A DNA stretch of 64,000 nucleotides, from positions 18,677,650 through 18,741,649 of the forward strand of contig CM022665.1 of NCBI GenBank assembly GCA_012295275.1. Direction: 5' to 3'. Of the stretch, positions 12,700 through 25,800 are shown one piece after another (position 1 is the first letter of the stretch; every line of letters begins with the position of its first letter). Position numbers and translations under genes: made by a program. Under the pieces are notes generated by a model that saw nothing but the letters and a program-made list of their open reading frames with translations, made no database searches and was not told the origin of the DNA. This stretch comes from Chrysomallon squamiferum (lineage: Eukaryota; Mollusca; Gastropoda; Neomphalida; Peltospiridae).

Positions 12700-13500
12700 A
12701 CAGAAAATATACATGAGATTTGAGCAGATGTCTTTGGCAGACGTCTTAAATACCAGTCAGCCTTGATATCAAACAGAATTCGGGTTCTTGCCACTTATGA
12801 CAGTGTTTCACATATATCATGTACAGACAGCTTTATTTAATATCAAGCATATACTTTATATTTGCCACTTACGACAATATTTCACATAATTTATGATGTG
12901 AAGATAGCTTTATTTAATGTTGAGAAGCATATGCCTTACATTTGCCACTTATAACAAAATTTCACATAAAGATATTTTATTTAACAATGATATACCTCAT
13001 ACTTGTCACATAACCAATAATCATATAACTTGAACTTGATTCTTAAAAGACATCTTATTCCTGCTGTGTATTACAATGGTCTACATATGATACAAAGATA
13101 TCTTGAACTTAATATCAGAGATACAACATAATACCAATCATATCTTACAAAGATATCTTCCTGAAGCTGATATCTTATGTTGTTATTCATACATGATATA
13201 AAAATATCTTTAAATTAATATGAAATGGCTATATTGTACATATGGTTTACAACAGCATTCCAATATGATGTGAAGATACCAGATAGGAATCTTGTTTCTA
13301 TTATATTGCAGCACCTTATGATTAATATCAAGCTAGATATTATATGTAATATAGAATGGACATTAGTTTAGGTAGGAGTCTTGCACTGAATATCAGGCAG
13401 GCATTTTAAAGCTGAATATAATACAGGCATCTCATACTTTATACTAAGTACAAATTATATTCTTGGCATTTTGATTTTATACTTAATATCAGGCAGAAAC
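12700..13500. repeat. Eroded tandem array, ~60-80 bp units
   Basis: Clear units begin 'ttgccacttatgacagtgtttcacat', 'ttgccacttacgacaatatttcacat', 'ttgccacttataacaaaatttcacat' and 'ttgtcacataac' at about 12787, 12862, 12942 and 13002. Each is followed by 'agatagctttatttaatatcaagcatatac'. More diverged pieces ('aagatatctt..cttaatatcag') continue to about 13500. Confidence 0.65.
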
Positions 13501-13919
13501 TTTATTAATGTTTGTAGAAATTTTAATTTCATTCTTACACAGATGAAAGGAAGATTTCTCAAGTCATTTAGGAAAAAAGCCTTCTTCTGACATTTAAATA
13601 AAAACCTCTTTATAACTCTGAATTGACAAACCACAACACATCTATTCTGATAATGAAGAGTTCATCCAGCCAGTAAGAACTTCTTAGAGATTTGATTTAC
13701 TGCAGTATTTGTGTTTGGCAGTTCCAATTTGGTATTAATATTTTGTAATTAGAAACTTAAGCCCAAGATTTGACATTTCTGTTTGTCTCCCAAAACCTCA
13801 GAGCAGCATGAAGTAAAACACAAAAGAAAAGATTATCCTACAGAAGACAGTATCATATTCAGATGGCTTGAATTCAAATACCGCTTCTTAATTGGAAATT
13901 GTTAAAATAATATGTTACT

Positions 13920-14130
13920 GTTTGGATTATTTAATAAGTCTTATTGTTGTTGAATATTTAGTAAGGATGTTGTTGATTATTTTAATACGGCTGTTAATGT
14001 TGTTGTTGATTATGGTGGTTATTTAATAATGATGCTGCTGATGATGTTAATTATTTATTAAGGTGGTGTTATTAATTTTGTTAATTATTTAATGATGATG
14101 TTATTTTGTTGTTGTTGTTATTGCTCTTAC
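13920..14130. repeat. GTTGTT/ATT-rich degenerate trinucleotide region
   Basis: The phrase 'ttatttaataatgatgctgttgatt' and variants recur with TTG, TTA and GAT triplets. This is a loose local expansion. Confidence 0.5.
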
Positions 14131-14358
14131 GTGTATTCATTATATTTTATTACATGAACAGGTTAAAGCAGATGTGTCCTGGTCTTATTATTCAGGAGCT
14201 TTATTTCCTCATTCCAGACAGTGTTAGGATGTTTGAGGTTGGTTAAAAAAAGTTGAAGGATATGGCAGCGTAGATGGGTTTTTTAATTAGCAATGGGTAT
14301 AATCTGGTAATAGTATTTGATCATGGTATTTTTTTTTTTTTAAATAATTATTGATAGG

Positions 14359-14360
<2 letters not shown>

Positions 14361-14422
<62 letters not shown>
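14361..14422. repeat. (TC)n microsatellite
   Basis: About thirty uninterrupted TC units, followed by a short TG run. Confidence 0.97.
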
Positions 14423-14425
<3 letters not shown>

Positions 14426-14649
14426 GTGTGTGTGGGGAATGTATACATATCGAGCAAAAATGAAAATAAGTTTCTGGGAAGCCTGTCAAGTTGGCAAATG
14501 ATGAAAATGGCATCTTCTGATCTAGATCTGTGTTCCTAATACCCAATCCTCTAATTGTAGAAAATATTTTGTCATCTTGGCAGGATGGTGTGAAGCACAC
14601 AGAGTGCAACTGATTAGCTTTGTACTGTTATACACAGTTTGTACAGTGT

Positions 14650-15045
14650 TGCAACTCATGGCTTGAGGCATGACAGATCACAGGGTCAGTTCTCCTTAGT
14701 GGATCCACAGATCTAATTCCCATTTTACCCTGTATTATGAAACAGTATCTACTGTCCTGTTGTTAATTAAATGATAGTATAAACTCCTGTTTGTGGGAAG
14801 GTACATATAAAAGATTATTTTCTGCTAAATGCTAAGTGTAGCAGGTTTCTTTAATCATAATTATCCAAGACATTTATGACTAGTACCTCATAATCATTAA
14901 TAATAAGATATGCTGTCTGTGAAATATTTCTGTCAAATGTTTTATAATTTAGCTCTTTAGTGTTACTATTACACATGTATTTTATATCAGCAACTGTTTT
15001 AAAACATGCTGAGGTATCATTAAATGAATATTAATTTATTCACTT
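14650..15045 (+). mobile_element. tRNA-derived SINE remnant (copy A)
   Basis: The head 'ggcttgaggcatgacagatcacagggtcagttctcc' looks like a decayed tRNA-type A/B-box region. The core 'ctcctgtttgtgggaaggtacatataaaagatta..tctgctaaatgct' and the tail 'atgctgaggtatcattaaatgaatattaatttattcact' match the family best preserved at 22676-23056. It is old, with many substitutions and insertions. Confidence 0.65.
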
Positions 15046-15343
15046 CATTTGCATTTGTATTTGACAGAAAAAAAAAAATATATATATAAATTTAAATTTT
15101 AAAATTAATAGAAAAATCTTTGATAACAAGGTTTACATGGTTTTGCACCACGTGAACTAATGATAAATATTTATAAAAATTTATAATCCTCTGTACAAAA
15201 TATGTATGTAAATGTATATTATGGAAAACATAAAATTTAATAGGTAAATGTATGATTACATAATTTATGTGATTATGCACCATGTGAACTGTTATTAAGT
15301 ATTTGACTGATATTATTTAACTGTATAAAATGTGTTTCTTTTC

Positions 15344-15346
<3 letters not shown>

Positions 15347-15394
<48 letters not shown>
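15347..15394. repeat. (GT)n microsatellite
   Basis: About 24 uninterrupted GT units. Confidence 0.97.
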
Positions 15395-15397
<3 letters not shown>

Positions 15398-15764
15398 ACA
15401 TTACCATTTGTTATCTACTTATAGAAAAGTTTGTTTTGTGGATTTTGTTACTTTTATTTTATTTTATTTTTTTAAATTTTTTTTAATAAACCAAATAACA
15501 TTCACTGTATAAAAAAGTTGCATGATCTAAATAAGATGCTGAATCTTTTTCATTATTATTTCACCTTTACAAATATATATATGGACACATACAGGTAAAT
15601 ATCTCTTTCAGATTCAATCGTTTCATTTAGTACGGATATTTAATTTCTTTTCCAAAGATAATTTTTTAAACAGCAGATGAATAATGAAAAAAAATAACTG
15701 GAAAATTCCAAGACTTAATTTCAGTATTTATTTATCTGACTTCATACAGCAGTTTTGTAATTAA

Positions 15765-15855
15765 TAATAATGTAACAACAGTAATAATAACACCAGCATA
15801 ATAATAATGATAATGATAATAATAATAATAAAATATAAAATAATAATAATAAAAG
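15765..15855. repeat. (AAT)n-rich region
   Basis: Interrupted AATAAT/ATGATA triplets, on the same strand sense as several other AAT/ATT patches in the introns. Confidence 0.8.
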
Positions 15856-16309
15856 TCTTAAAAAGGGACAGAAGTTAATCCAGCTACACTGCTGTTGACC
15901 CCTCTTAGTGTTGAAGATTGGCTGTGATCCAACTCACTGAGGCAGTTTTGGGACTATTGAAATTTTCTCTGTGACAGTTTATTCAAATGGTCACCTGTCG
16001 TTGGTTTATCAAAACTGGCAGATTATTTATGTCCACTGTTACTCAGCTGGAGTCATTATCTCTGCAGTTACAGTGTAAACATCACACAAAGACTTCTGTT
16101 CCTGGTCACAGTCACATCACACGTACTGTAGTACTTCACATAAACACGCATATAGTGTTTCTTGTAGGTGTGTACCTATCACTTCTTTAGTAATAACAGC
16201 CTGTAGTTCCAAAACATTTAAAGGAGACCGTAATGTGTGTTCATGTTTGTAAGAATTTAGTTGGGTGACTGCATATTCTCCATTGTCAGTAACAGTCTGC
16301 AGAATGAAA

Positions 16310-16465
16310 CCTCATTTCCCCTTTTGGGCCATCTCCCATTCCAGTCATTGCTCTATGTCTGATGCATCAAAGATGGTGGTGTGTATATTTTCATACTGGA
16401 ATGTGCATGCAAAAGGTCTCTTTCTGCTAATTGATAATGGTAACAGAGTATGGTGGCAGCTGGTT
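16310..16465 (+). mobile_element. SINE core fragment (copy B)
   Basis: The text 'ccagtcattgctctatgtctgatgcatcaaag..ggtggtgtgtat' and then 'aatgtgcatgcaaaaggtctctttctgctaattg' aligns to the body of the same SINE family (CCAGTCAGTGC, ATCAAAG, GGTATGTG, GTGCATATAAAAGATCCCTTGCTGCTAAT, recalled from memory). The long ORF running over it is not a gene. Confidence 0.55.
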
Positions 16466-16582
16466 ATATTATTATACACCATTTACAGAAACATGAGATG
16501 GATGCACATATTGCAATATTATATGTTAAGCTTCATTAAACTTTCATTTGTTCATGATATTATATTACACCTAATACATTTG

Positions 16583-16665
16583 CTCTCTGTGTGTGTATGT
16601 GTGTATGTGTGTGTTTATGTGTGAGTGTGAGTGTGTGTGTGTATGCGTGTGTATGTGTGTGTATT
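16583..16665. repeat. Interrupted (TG)n with TATG/GAGTG variants
   Basis: TG-rich simple repeat with regular interruptions. Confidence 0.9.
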
Positions 16666-16739
16666 TTTTTTTCTTTTGAAATATAATTTAAAATACTGGT
16701 AAAAGCTACTAAACAGAGTATTGTCTTAATGTTGTAGCA

Positions 16740-16995
16740 GGATTTGTTGTATCTCCGTGATAGAGAACTGTTAAGTTGTATGATTGGACTGATTCTCTCA
16801 CCATCCAGTCTTTAATGTTCAGTTTTTAAAGAGTTTGTGTTTCCCGATCTGTGAGAAGGCTTACATAAAAGATTCTTTGCTGAATTGCTAATTGTGTTTC
16901 AGCAGCAGCATTACTCTCTCAGTGTTTGATCCATGTCACTGCACATGTAAGGTGACATGGTGTGGGAATATTGAGGTAAAAAATCTTTGTGTTTA
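16740..16995 (+). mobile_element. SINE remnant (copy C)
   Basis: The diagnostic core 'tttcccgatctgtgagaaggcttacataaaagattctttgctgaattgctaat' is recognisable at about 16840-16890, followed by a degraded 3' part. A (ATT)n patch at 17000-17026 sits where the tail would be. Confidence 0.5.
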
Positions 16996-17039
16996 GAATT
17001 TATTATTATTATTATTATTATTATTTTAAATTGATTTAT

Positions 17040-17480
17040 TGTGTTCTGTTGTGAATGAGAGATCTAATAATCAGTGAAAAAGTTGTGGATTTAAGTTTGT
17101 AATACAGGTTTGATGTAGATTCTGGAAACAGGATTTTAATATTGATTTATTTGTTTTGGTTGTGCTATGGATACAAGGTTTTCATGTCTAGCATAAAACT
17201 GATGTATTGTAAATAGTTCAGGATGTAAGGATCTGGTGTCTGATATTAGTTTCATGTATTGTAAATAGGTTCCAGGTACACATTTTTTATGTCTAGCTTA
17301 AGGTTAATATGTTAATAAAGTTTTAAGATCTAATAAAGGTATTTGTGTTACAAATTCAAGACCAGATGTCTAGTGAAAAGTCAGTATGTTGTGGATATAT
17401 TCTGGGTACAAAATTTTGACATCTGGTACAAGTGACAACTGATACAAGTGTTTGATGGCGTAAGTCAACATTGATACATT
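17040..17480. repeat. Eroded tandem array, ~50-75 bp units
   Basis: The phrase 'atgtattgtaaataggttctgggtacaa..ttttcatgtctagcataaa' recurs four to five times (for example about 17202, 17254, 17308 and 17384) with variable spacing. Confidence 0.5.
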
Positions 17481-20400
17481 TTAAACAAAAGATTTGCACA
17501 AAGTTTGATGGATCTAGCACTTGGTGGGTAGTGAGACAGGATGCTATGTGTCTTTCTCACAGTAGACTACTAACTGGTAACTTCATACTGTGTTTGGCTG
17601 TTTGGACAACACTGTATGTTTAAATATTAGTTAGATAAACACAGGGTATTCTCACTGCTCCATGACAGTAATGAGATGCTCAGTGACTAACTGCATAACT
17701 GTTCTCATCATGTTGTGCTTATATGAATGATTATTGTTTCTTAGTAATAATAACAGTATACTGAAATAATGACAACAATAACAGTAACATATTAAAAGAT
17801 AAGAGTACTAAGTAGGCCTAAAGATAGTAATAGTGATAATAAATAAATAAATAATAAGAAGTGTTACATACATGTGTACATTAAAAATGCTAAATAGCAT
17901 TCAGCTTTTTCTAAATGTTTTCTTTGTTTGCATACAGGAAAAATTTAAATGAATGGATGTCTGTAGATAGTAATTAATCAAACCATTACATGTCATCAAT
18001 TTAAAATAAGATTCTCACAGCTGCTGTGGAACCTGCTTTAACATGCTGTGTACAGTTATCACCTTAAAAACACAACACCCATCTCAGGGTGATATATAAT
18101 CTCAGTTTGTTCTAAGTATCTAGTTATTTGGCATTTTATGTCATGTCATATTCAGTTGTATGCTGACAGTAATTATTATTTATTTTTATTTTTATTTTAA
18201 TCACTTATCAAACTAGTTTTCAGACTAGAAGAATCAGTTGACTTTGGGTTTTTAATCATTTCACTAGACACTTATATCCAGTATCTGAAATTAGCTGATA
18301 GTTATGTTTTATATGTATCTTTCTGTGCATGGTAAAGCATTTACTATTGTTAAAAAAAAAAAATTAGTCAACAATAGTCTTTCTCTAATACTGTTCATAT
18401 TTACAATTACTAATTTTCTGCCCACTGCATATGGACTAACATAGTAAATATCAAATTACGAATGTGTAATTACAAATAAATGAGTAATAACTGTTTATGT
18501 TTAATTTTCTGTATCAGTCATGGTTATTATCATTATGTAAACTCAGGCAACTGACCACGGTGTACATTTACAATGTCCTGGAATCTGACGTCTTTCATGC
18601 ACGCACGCACACACTAAATAAACAAAAATAAAGAAATTTGAAGTATGGAAATATGGTCACCTGAAAAACTTTTTAAGATGGATGGCTGTTACATGATATA
18701 ATGACCCTGACATTCATGAAATTCAAATGTTGTATCATTTACTTGAGTACAGTTTACTGTAATTCATGCTAAGAGGCTGGCTAACATAATAAGTCAGTAA
18801 TTTAAATAATTTTTTATAAGATAATTCTCTTTCAGACCAGCTTTTTTCATGGATATCAGATTAAACACAAATAGTTGAAAAAGAGTAGAAAATATGCATA
18901 TTATGTGCATTTTGGGTTAACAGACATTGGAAAAGTAATTTTAATTTTTTTTTTTTTTTTTGTTAAATTTCTTTTAAATCTATATATATTTATTTAACTC
19001 TGTCAGATTATTAACAGATATTGGAAAAGCAATTTTTTAAAACAAGAAATGTTTTGTATTTTACTGCTTTTTTTAGTGTATGATTATATATATTTGTACT
19101 AAAGTTAACTTCCGGCCCATATGTTGTGAAGTGTGATGAATATAACATGGAGGATAGAATCATGACACTGATGTTTGTTTGCATGGATTGTTGCCATTGC
19201 TTTCCCATGAAGTCTGAAGAACTAACCATCTGTGTGGGTCTACAGGTTACATATCTGACCCACAGACATTACAGCAGTGTGATTTTATCAGTGATTCACA
19301 AAGACTGAAAATAAAAGTGGTAGAAAGAAACGTGGAACTTGTAATTTTTTTATTCTTCAGAATTTATTTATTTTTATTATTATTATTTTTTTATATCTGG
19401 CTAGTTCTAAATTGCCAATAAAAAGCCTTAATAATTTAAGGATTATTTTAGTGTAAAATTACATTAAATTTAGCATATATATAATAGGTTAATGCATTAT
19501 ATATATATAAAAATATATGCAGAAGTAAATATAATAATATTTTGAAAATATATTTAATTTAGCTTTCAGTAATTGAGAAAATTAACTGAACTTTTAAAAA
19601 AGAAATTAAATATAATATATAATAATTATCAATAAAATACTTTTTAGGATCAGTAAATATAGTACTAAATTATAATTTGTAAAAATTTAAAAAATAAATT
19701 TAATATAGCTTCAGACAGAATATTTTCTTTTTGTACTGCTCAGTGTAACTGTAGCACTCATTTAACCAGGGATTCACATTACAGGATACACATATGTACA
19801 TGTTAGTTTTAGTAAACTGCTGTTCTCATCATCAAATTACAAGTAGCGTGTATTTCCACTAACTGAATGTATATAGATTAACAATTGTTTCAGTGTTTCC
19901 ATTTCTGCTAGAAATCTATAATGTACTGCTTTCGGTCCTAAATAAATGTGGATTGAGATCTTTAAGTGGATCCATATTGGTTTTGTATTGTATTTTACAG
20001 CCAGTGATAGTCAATATATATTCCTGGAAGGTAATTTGATGAGAAAAACACTGTATCCTCCTAATTTATTTTTCTTTTTTGTAACAATTAGAACTCTTTT
20101 TCTGAACTTAATCCCCTATCAATTTTTTATTGTAAATTTGTAAATCTATAAAATGCTATATGGAAGAATATTTTTCGTTTTGTGTTTCAAAGGAATTTAT
20201 AAAATTTATTTTTATATAATATAAACAAGAGATTGATAGATAATTTGGTGTTATTAAAAATGCTATTTCTGACCAATTTTTATGCCAGCAGTAGCAAAAT
20301 GTGACAGGTTTAAAATCAATAACAGAAATTATGCAGTTTGAATGTTCTTTTTAAACTGTTGAATTCTAGCTCTGAATTTAATTAGAAAAAAATAAAACCC

Positions 20401-20627
20401 CACACAAATAAAACTGAAATTCAATCTACCTCTCCAAAGAAAACAAAAAAGACAAAAACAACAATAATTTTGAGTAAAGTTTAGTACTTAACCTGAAATT
20501 CAGAACAGGTAGTTGTAGTTTCAGATCACAATTATTATTTTCATTATTTACACCATTTTGAATAACAGACACAGGCTGTCGGAGGTTTGGTTGATTATTA
20601 CATGTGACATGTTGCTATTTTTGCCTT

Positions 20628-20697
20628 TTCCATTACTTTTTTTATTTTTCATTCTCTATTTTTATTTTTTATTTTTTTTTCTTTTTTTATTTTTATT

Positions 20698-20730
<33 letters not shown>

Positions 20731-20768
20731 TTTTTTTCTCTTTTTTTATTTTTATTTTTTATTTTCCT
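20628..20768. repeat. T-rich low-complexity tract
   Basis: About 140 bases of T with scattered A and C. It translates as poly-Phe/Leu and is not coding. Confidence 0.95.
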
Positions 20769-21507
20769 CCATCCCAGTGACTCCTAACCTGATTGTTGTG
20801 AGAATTTGCTGTAGATACACTATTAGCAGTGTGTTCTGTCTCTCACTGTCTGCACCCTATCAATTCCCTCAAGATTCATTACTTTGGAATTATATCAGTC
20901 TGCATTGATCTGCATGGGTCATTTACATCTTATAGAGATGTTGCCATGTTTTCACTTGTGCCACTGGTTTTATAAGGCATTTGATTACCATATAGATCTG
21001 TGAATCTTTAGAGAATTTCCACCACGGTGGAGCCTTTGTCATGGTAGTTTTCATTAAACATGAAGTTTTTGTTATTATTCTTTTTCTTTTATTGAGTGTG
21101 GGGTTTGAAATACATGATTGTCTACTAAAGTAATAAAACTGTATCTATAGTAAAGTAATAAGATGTGTGTAAAAGGGAGAGAGAGAGAGAGAAAGAAAAG
21201 AAAAAGTAGAGAGAATCTGTTCGTGCAAATTTTATGAGCTAATGGAGCAGAATGTTAATATTTTATTTTAGTACTTGTTCCTCAAAACCACTATCATGTT
21301 AATGTATTAAATATATATTACAGTCTTTCAAAATAGCAAGCTGAAAGGGTTTCAGTGCAAAAACATAAAACTTAAGAGTAATATTATCAAATTTCTTTGT
21401 GCTTGCTATTATTCTGTTTGTAAACTAAACACACTGTTCAAAGAATGAACAACATTTTCTTCTAGTATACATGCAAACAAAATATGAATAAGGCTACTGC
21501 TAATACT

Positions 21508-21509
21508 GT

Positions 21510-21543
<34 letters not shown>

Positions 21544-21600
21544 GCTACTACTATTACTGCTATTACCACTACTACTACTGCTGCTGCTGCTACTACTACT
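21508..21600. repeat. (TAC/TGC)n trinucleotide microsatellite
   Basis: An interrupted run of about thirty ACT/GCT triplets. Confidence 0.95.
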
Positions 21601-22675
21601 AAAACAAAGACACAGAACTGAGTTATATAAACATGTTATCCTTTGGAGAGAAAAACAAAACCTATTGTGTTTCTATGTGTGCTCAAGTATTAAACTATGT
21701 GGACAATCTGACCAAAGTAATTCCTTGACCAATGCTGGATGCTGGCCATTTCCTGCCTTAGACCTTTTGCTGACCATGTTTGGTTAGAGATCAGAACTTG
21801 TTTGTACAGTCTCAATAGCTGAACCATGATTATTATAAATATTTCAGTGAGGAGATGATGTAGCATAGGATTATTAGAGATCTAACACAATGAAATAACA
21901 TACTGCTTATCTTCATATGAATTGCTAAGAATATTTTTTCTGTTACTTCAGCTGACAATATTTATCATTGTTTTATTATTATTGATTTTACTTTTATTAT
22001 TTTCTTAAATATAAATTTTTATTTCTTAAGTTGTATTTTTTCTACTGTTATATAAATATAAATATGATAGTAAATATCTTTCATCTATAGGTACGCTTTA
22101 ATGCAAAAATGTTTGTGCTGCTAATACACTTTTAAGAAGTTTACTTTATTATAATTATTTATTTATTTATTTTTATTTATTTTTTTTATTTATTTTTTTG
22201 TAGGTGCTTGTTTAATTATAAATAATTCCACTTAAAAATAAACTTAAACCAATATTATATATTGTTTTACAATATGTTATGTCATACAAGAAGAAATGTA
22301 TACAGTAAAAATATCAGATGATCTAAAACCATGGCAACAGTAAGTTATTATGATTTTTTATTTTTTTCTGAAAAGTGATGCACCAGGTGAAATTGCAACT
22401 ACATGAAAGCAGATATTTTTAAAAGGGACACCAGTATAGTTTGAATTTTGCTTTCTTTTGACTGAGATATGTTGGTTGATGTGAGTAATTAACGACATGA
22501 AAAGTAGCCGGTGTTAACTATCAACACTCATTAACTTTGAGGTGACCACACTAAAAATGTCACCCAACACTTGAGAACCTTATACATCCACTGAAATATT
22601 TACATAGACTGAAATCCTGCTTGAAATACTGCTTGCCTTTAAAACTTTATGTTTTCTGTTATAAACACTGTGCTC

Positions 22676-23056
22676 TAGGGAAGAGTTAAAGCACTGGCTT
22701 CAGGCATGATAGATTTCAGGATCAATCCTCTTTGCAGCACCCAACTAGGTTATTTCAATTACCTATTCATACCAGTGCCCCATGATTTATCAGTGCTATA
22801 ATACTTCCTTAGCAGTTGTCCAGTGATTGATTGTAAAAACCTGTAGTGTGTGCTTTCCTGTTTATTAGAAGATGCATGCAAATTATTCCTTATCGTTAAT
22901 AGATAAGAAGCAGTTCTTGAAGTAACAATAATGGGTTACTTTTCTCATGCTGTTATATAAAAGAAGCACATGTTTAACCTTTCATAACTTAATATTGAAA
23001 TGTGTTGAGGTATCTTTAAATAAATATTCATTCACTGATTCAGTTATTCATTCCAG
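22676..23056 (+). mobile_element. tRNA-derived SINE, best-preserved copy (D)
   Basis: The head 'gctctagggaagagttaaagcactggcttcaggcatg' plus 'aggatcaatcctc' resembles degenerate RNA polymerase III A and B boxes. The body contains 'accagtgccccatgatttatcag' and 'gtgtgtgctttcctgtttattagaagatgcatgcaaattattcctta'. The tail is 'aaatgtgttgaggtatctttaaataaatattcattcactgattcagttattcattcc'. From family knowledge this architecture is typical of a widespread mollusc SINE. It supports the taxonomic guess and provides the reference for the other copies here. Confidence 0.7.
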
Positions 23057-23539
23057 TGAAATATTTACTCACACTCTGAAAGCCTCTTTAAACTACTGCT
23101 TTCGCTATCCATACGATCAAATTTAGCAGTGCTGTATTTCTCCAGGCCCCACTGATTTCAATTGGTTTCATATTGATCTAATATACAAAGCACTTTTTTT
23201 CCTTCACATTTGACAGAAATTTAGATAATACTCTATGGTTACAGGGATTTATTTGCTTGTTGTGACATGTAGACTTAATGTCACTAATGTTGTTTTCTTA
23301 TATACAAACTTCACATCATGAGTTTGAAAATATATCAGTTGTTTTTAAACATGAATTTGTGGATAGCTTATCATTTACAGATGGTAAACTTGTTTGAATT
23401 GTAAATTGCATATACATATGCACACATGCACATAGACATACATAGATACATATACACTTACATACAAATGGTGTTTGTATGTATATATTATAAATTTCAT
23501 TTTGAAACCAGATAAACCATTAAATCATTTAATTTTACT

Positions 23540-23765
23540 GGTAACATATATTTATAAACAGTGTAATATGGTAAGATGTATATTTGGTAATGTGTATTTA
23601 TAAACAATGTAATACGGTAAGATGTATATTTGGTAATGTGTATTTATAAACAATGTAATATGGTAAGATTTATATTTGGTAATATGTATTTATAAACAGT
23701 GTAATATGGTAAGATTTATATTTGGTTATGGACATTTATAAATGTGTTATATGGCAAGATATACA
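23540..23765. repeat. 46-bp minisatellite, ~5 copies
   Basis: The anchor 'tttataaaca' (or its variant) starts at 23551, 23597, 23643, 23689 and 23735, giving an exact 46-base period. The unit reads roughly 'tttataaacaatgtaatatggtaagatgtatatttggtaatgtgta'. The first four copies are very similar and the last is diverged. Confidence 0.93.
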
Positions 23766-24135
23766 GTAGCTATTTACTGTATAATGCTATATTTATTTAC
23801 TTTATGTTTTGGTATTAATAGATAATTGATCAGTAAACTTAACTGGCCTGTAAAACTGCTATTAACATTGAGGCTAGGATTGTTGTAGATTCCTTTGTTA
23901 CCTAATTTACATAAAACAGTTGTAACCGTATGTGTCATGAATTACTCATTCCACAGTGCAGTTTGGTTATTTGCAGTGAACTGTTAAAAAAAAAAAAAAA
24001 AAAATTTATTCTTTTTCATTTCTTTGATTTCTAATTTGTGATAAGTAAAAATAATAACATGGCATAATGACATTATAACAAATTTGCTTTGTAAAAAAAA
24101 AAAAATGTTTTAAAAAATAAATATTTAAATGTTTT

Positions 24136-24136
<1 letters not shown>

Positions 24137-24172
<36 letters not shown>
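24137..24172. repeat. (AC)n microsatellite
   Basis: About 18 AC units. A complementary (GT)n lies at about 24273-24296, so the two arms could pair. Confidence 0.95.
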
Positions 24173-24174
<2 letters not shown>

Positions 24175-25614
24175 GAATGAAATCTTCTTGAAAGCATATT
24201 TGTAACTATACACATTCCTGAAAAGAAAAAGAAAAAGAAAAAAAAAATATATACAGACATAGATAGATGTGTTTGTGTGTGTGTGTGTTTGTGTGTTAAC
24301 AATTCATAGTCTTAAAATGCCAGTCAGTTTGAGTTAATTATGTATTAAAAGTGGTTGGTTTTGTCTCTGTTGTTTTTCTAGAATAATTGTCTACTGAATC
24401 TTGGCAAGTCTGTTTGCTGTGTGTACATGTATATTTGCCAAATACTTGAAAATAATGAACAGACTGATTATTGTATGAGAGATGTACAAAATCATTTCTG
24501 TCATTTAAAATCTCTTTAGCTTCATGGGATCAGCATGGGAAATGACTGGAAAATGTTTCATTATTGTAAATTCCACAATTTCCTTTAACACTTAAAAAGT
24601 GTTTCATGTGTCATTCTTTTTGTATTGGTTTGAGACTGCTGAAACAATTGTTGGTTCTTTTATTTCATTCTGTTACATTTGTAAGTTCAGAAGAGCAAAA
24701 CAAACCAATAAATAAAATAAATGAACAAATGAATATATAATGATAAGTATAAGAAATAGCATTATCATTTAACAACAAAATAACAACAGCAGCAGCATTA
24801 ATAAAAGAACAGTGACAGCAGCAGCAACATCACCAGCTTTAACATCAGAAGAAAACCTAAAAATGATGAAGAAGAAAGCAACAAAAGATTGTTACAACAC
24901 TGATATTAATCAGTTAGGACTTAGAGCTCCAGTTTCTATCAGAGCAGATTGATGAGCTCAAATAGCAGTCTTTGATTTATAAATATTATTTAGGAAATCG
25001 GTCTGTATTAGTGCAGCTCACTGACCAGTAATTAAATCTCTGCTTGCAGCACTTTTTCTCTCACCAGTCTTCAAAGACTGGTAACACAGAATGCTTGGTA
25101 ATTGTTACAAGAAATCTTTGACTTTGGGGGATTTGTCACTGAAGTCTGGGAACAGGAAAACTAACCACCCTTGAAAATAAGTTTGGGTATTTGCCAAGCT
25201 GTATTGATTCTGTAATGCTTACACTTTAGGTGGAATTAATGCCAGTAAATGTACAGTGTTCATGATCCCATTATAAATGGCCCCCAAGCTATCAATATGA
25301 AGTATCTTCAATTTTACATCATTCCATCTTATCTTGCATTGATATGTGTGTGTTATATTCCACTTGCAGTGTGTTTGATCCATGTCCATCATGTGTATTA
25401 ACAACTGAAGAATTTGATCTATATACATACAAACAGAAGAAGATAAAATAAAATTGCAGTGTGTATCCATTAATCATTTTGAGAAGAAATATTTGTTCTT
25501 CTCATTATTCTTTTAGTATATATTTAAATCTTTTAAACAAAATAAGACCATTTTACACAACAGTATATGTTGTTTTGCTTTGACTACATGATTGGTTCAG
25601 TCAGTAGCTGCTTG

Positions 25615-25800
25615 GTTTTAAATAAATAATTCAGTTGATAGAGTGAGGAGTGTTAGTTTTCAGATCAATCCTCACTGAATTGACTGAACTATTCCCATTT
25701 CAGTGTCCCAAAACAAAGGTCATGGTATGTTTTACTTTTTATGAGAAGGTTGATATACAAGGTATATTTCTGCTCATAAAGAGATTGTATTTTTTTTCTT
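25615..25800 (+). mobile_element. SINE remnant (copy E)
   Basis: The text 'ttttcagatcaatcctcactgaattgactg' (degenerate B box), then 'cccatttcagtgtcccaaaacaaaggtcatggtatgttttact' and 'gagaaggttgatatacaaggtatatttctgct' follow the SINE order seen at 22676-23056. Confidence 0.5.

Noticed and set aside
16265-16624. 119-codon ORF on the plus strand
   Set aside because: It overlaps a SINE core fragment and a TG repeat, which explain the sequence.
23540-23765. CRISPR-like regular spacing
   Set aside because: The whole 46-base unit repeats with no unique spacers, and the host is an animal; it is a minisatellite.
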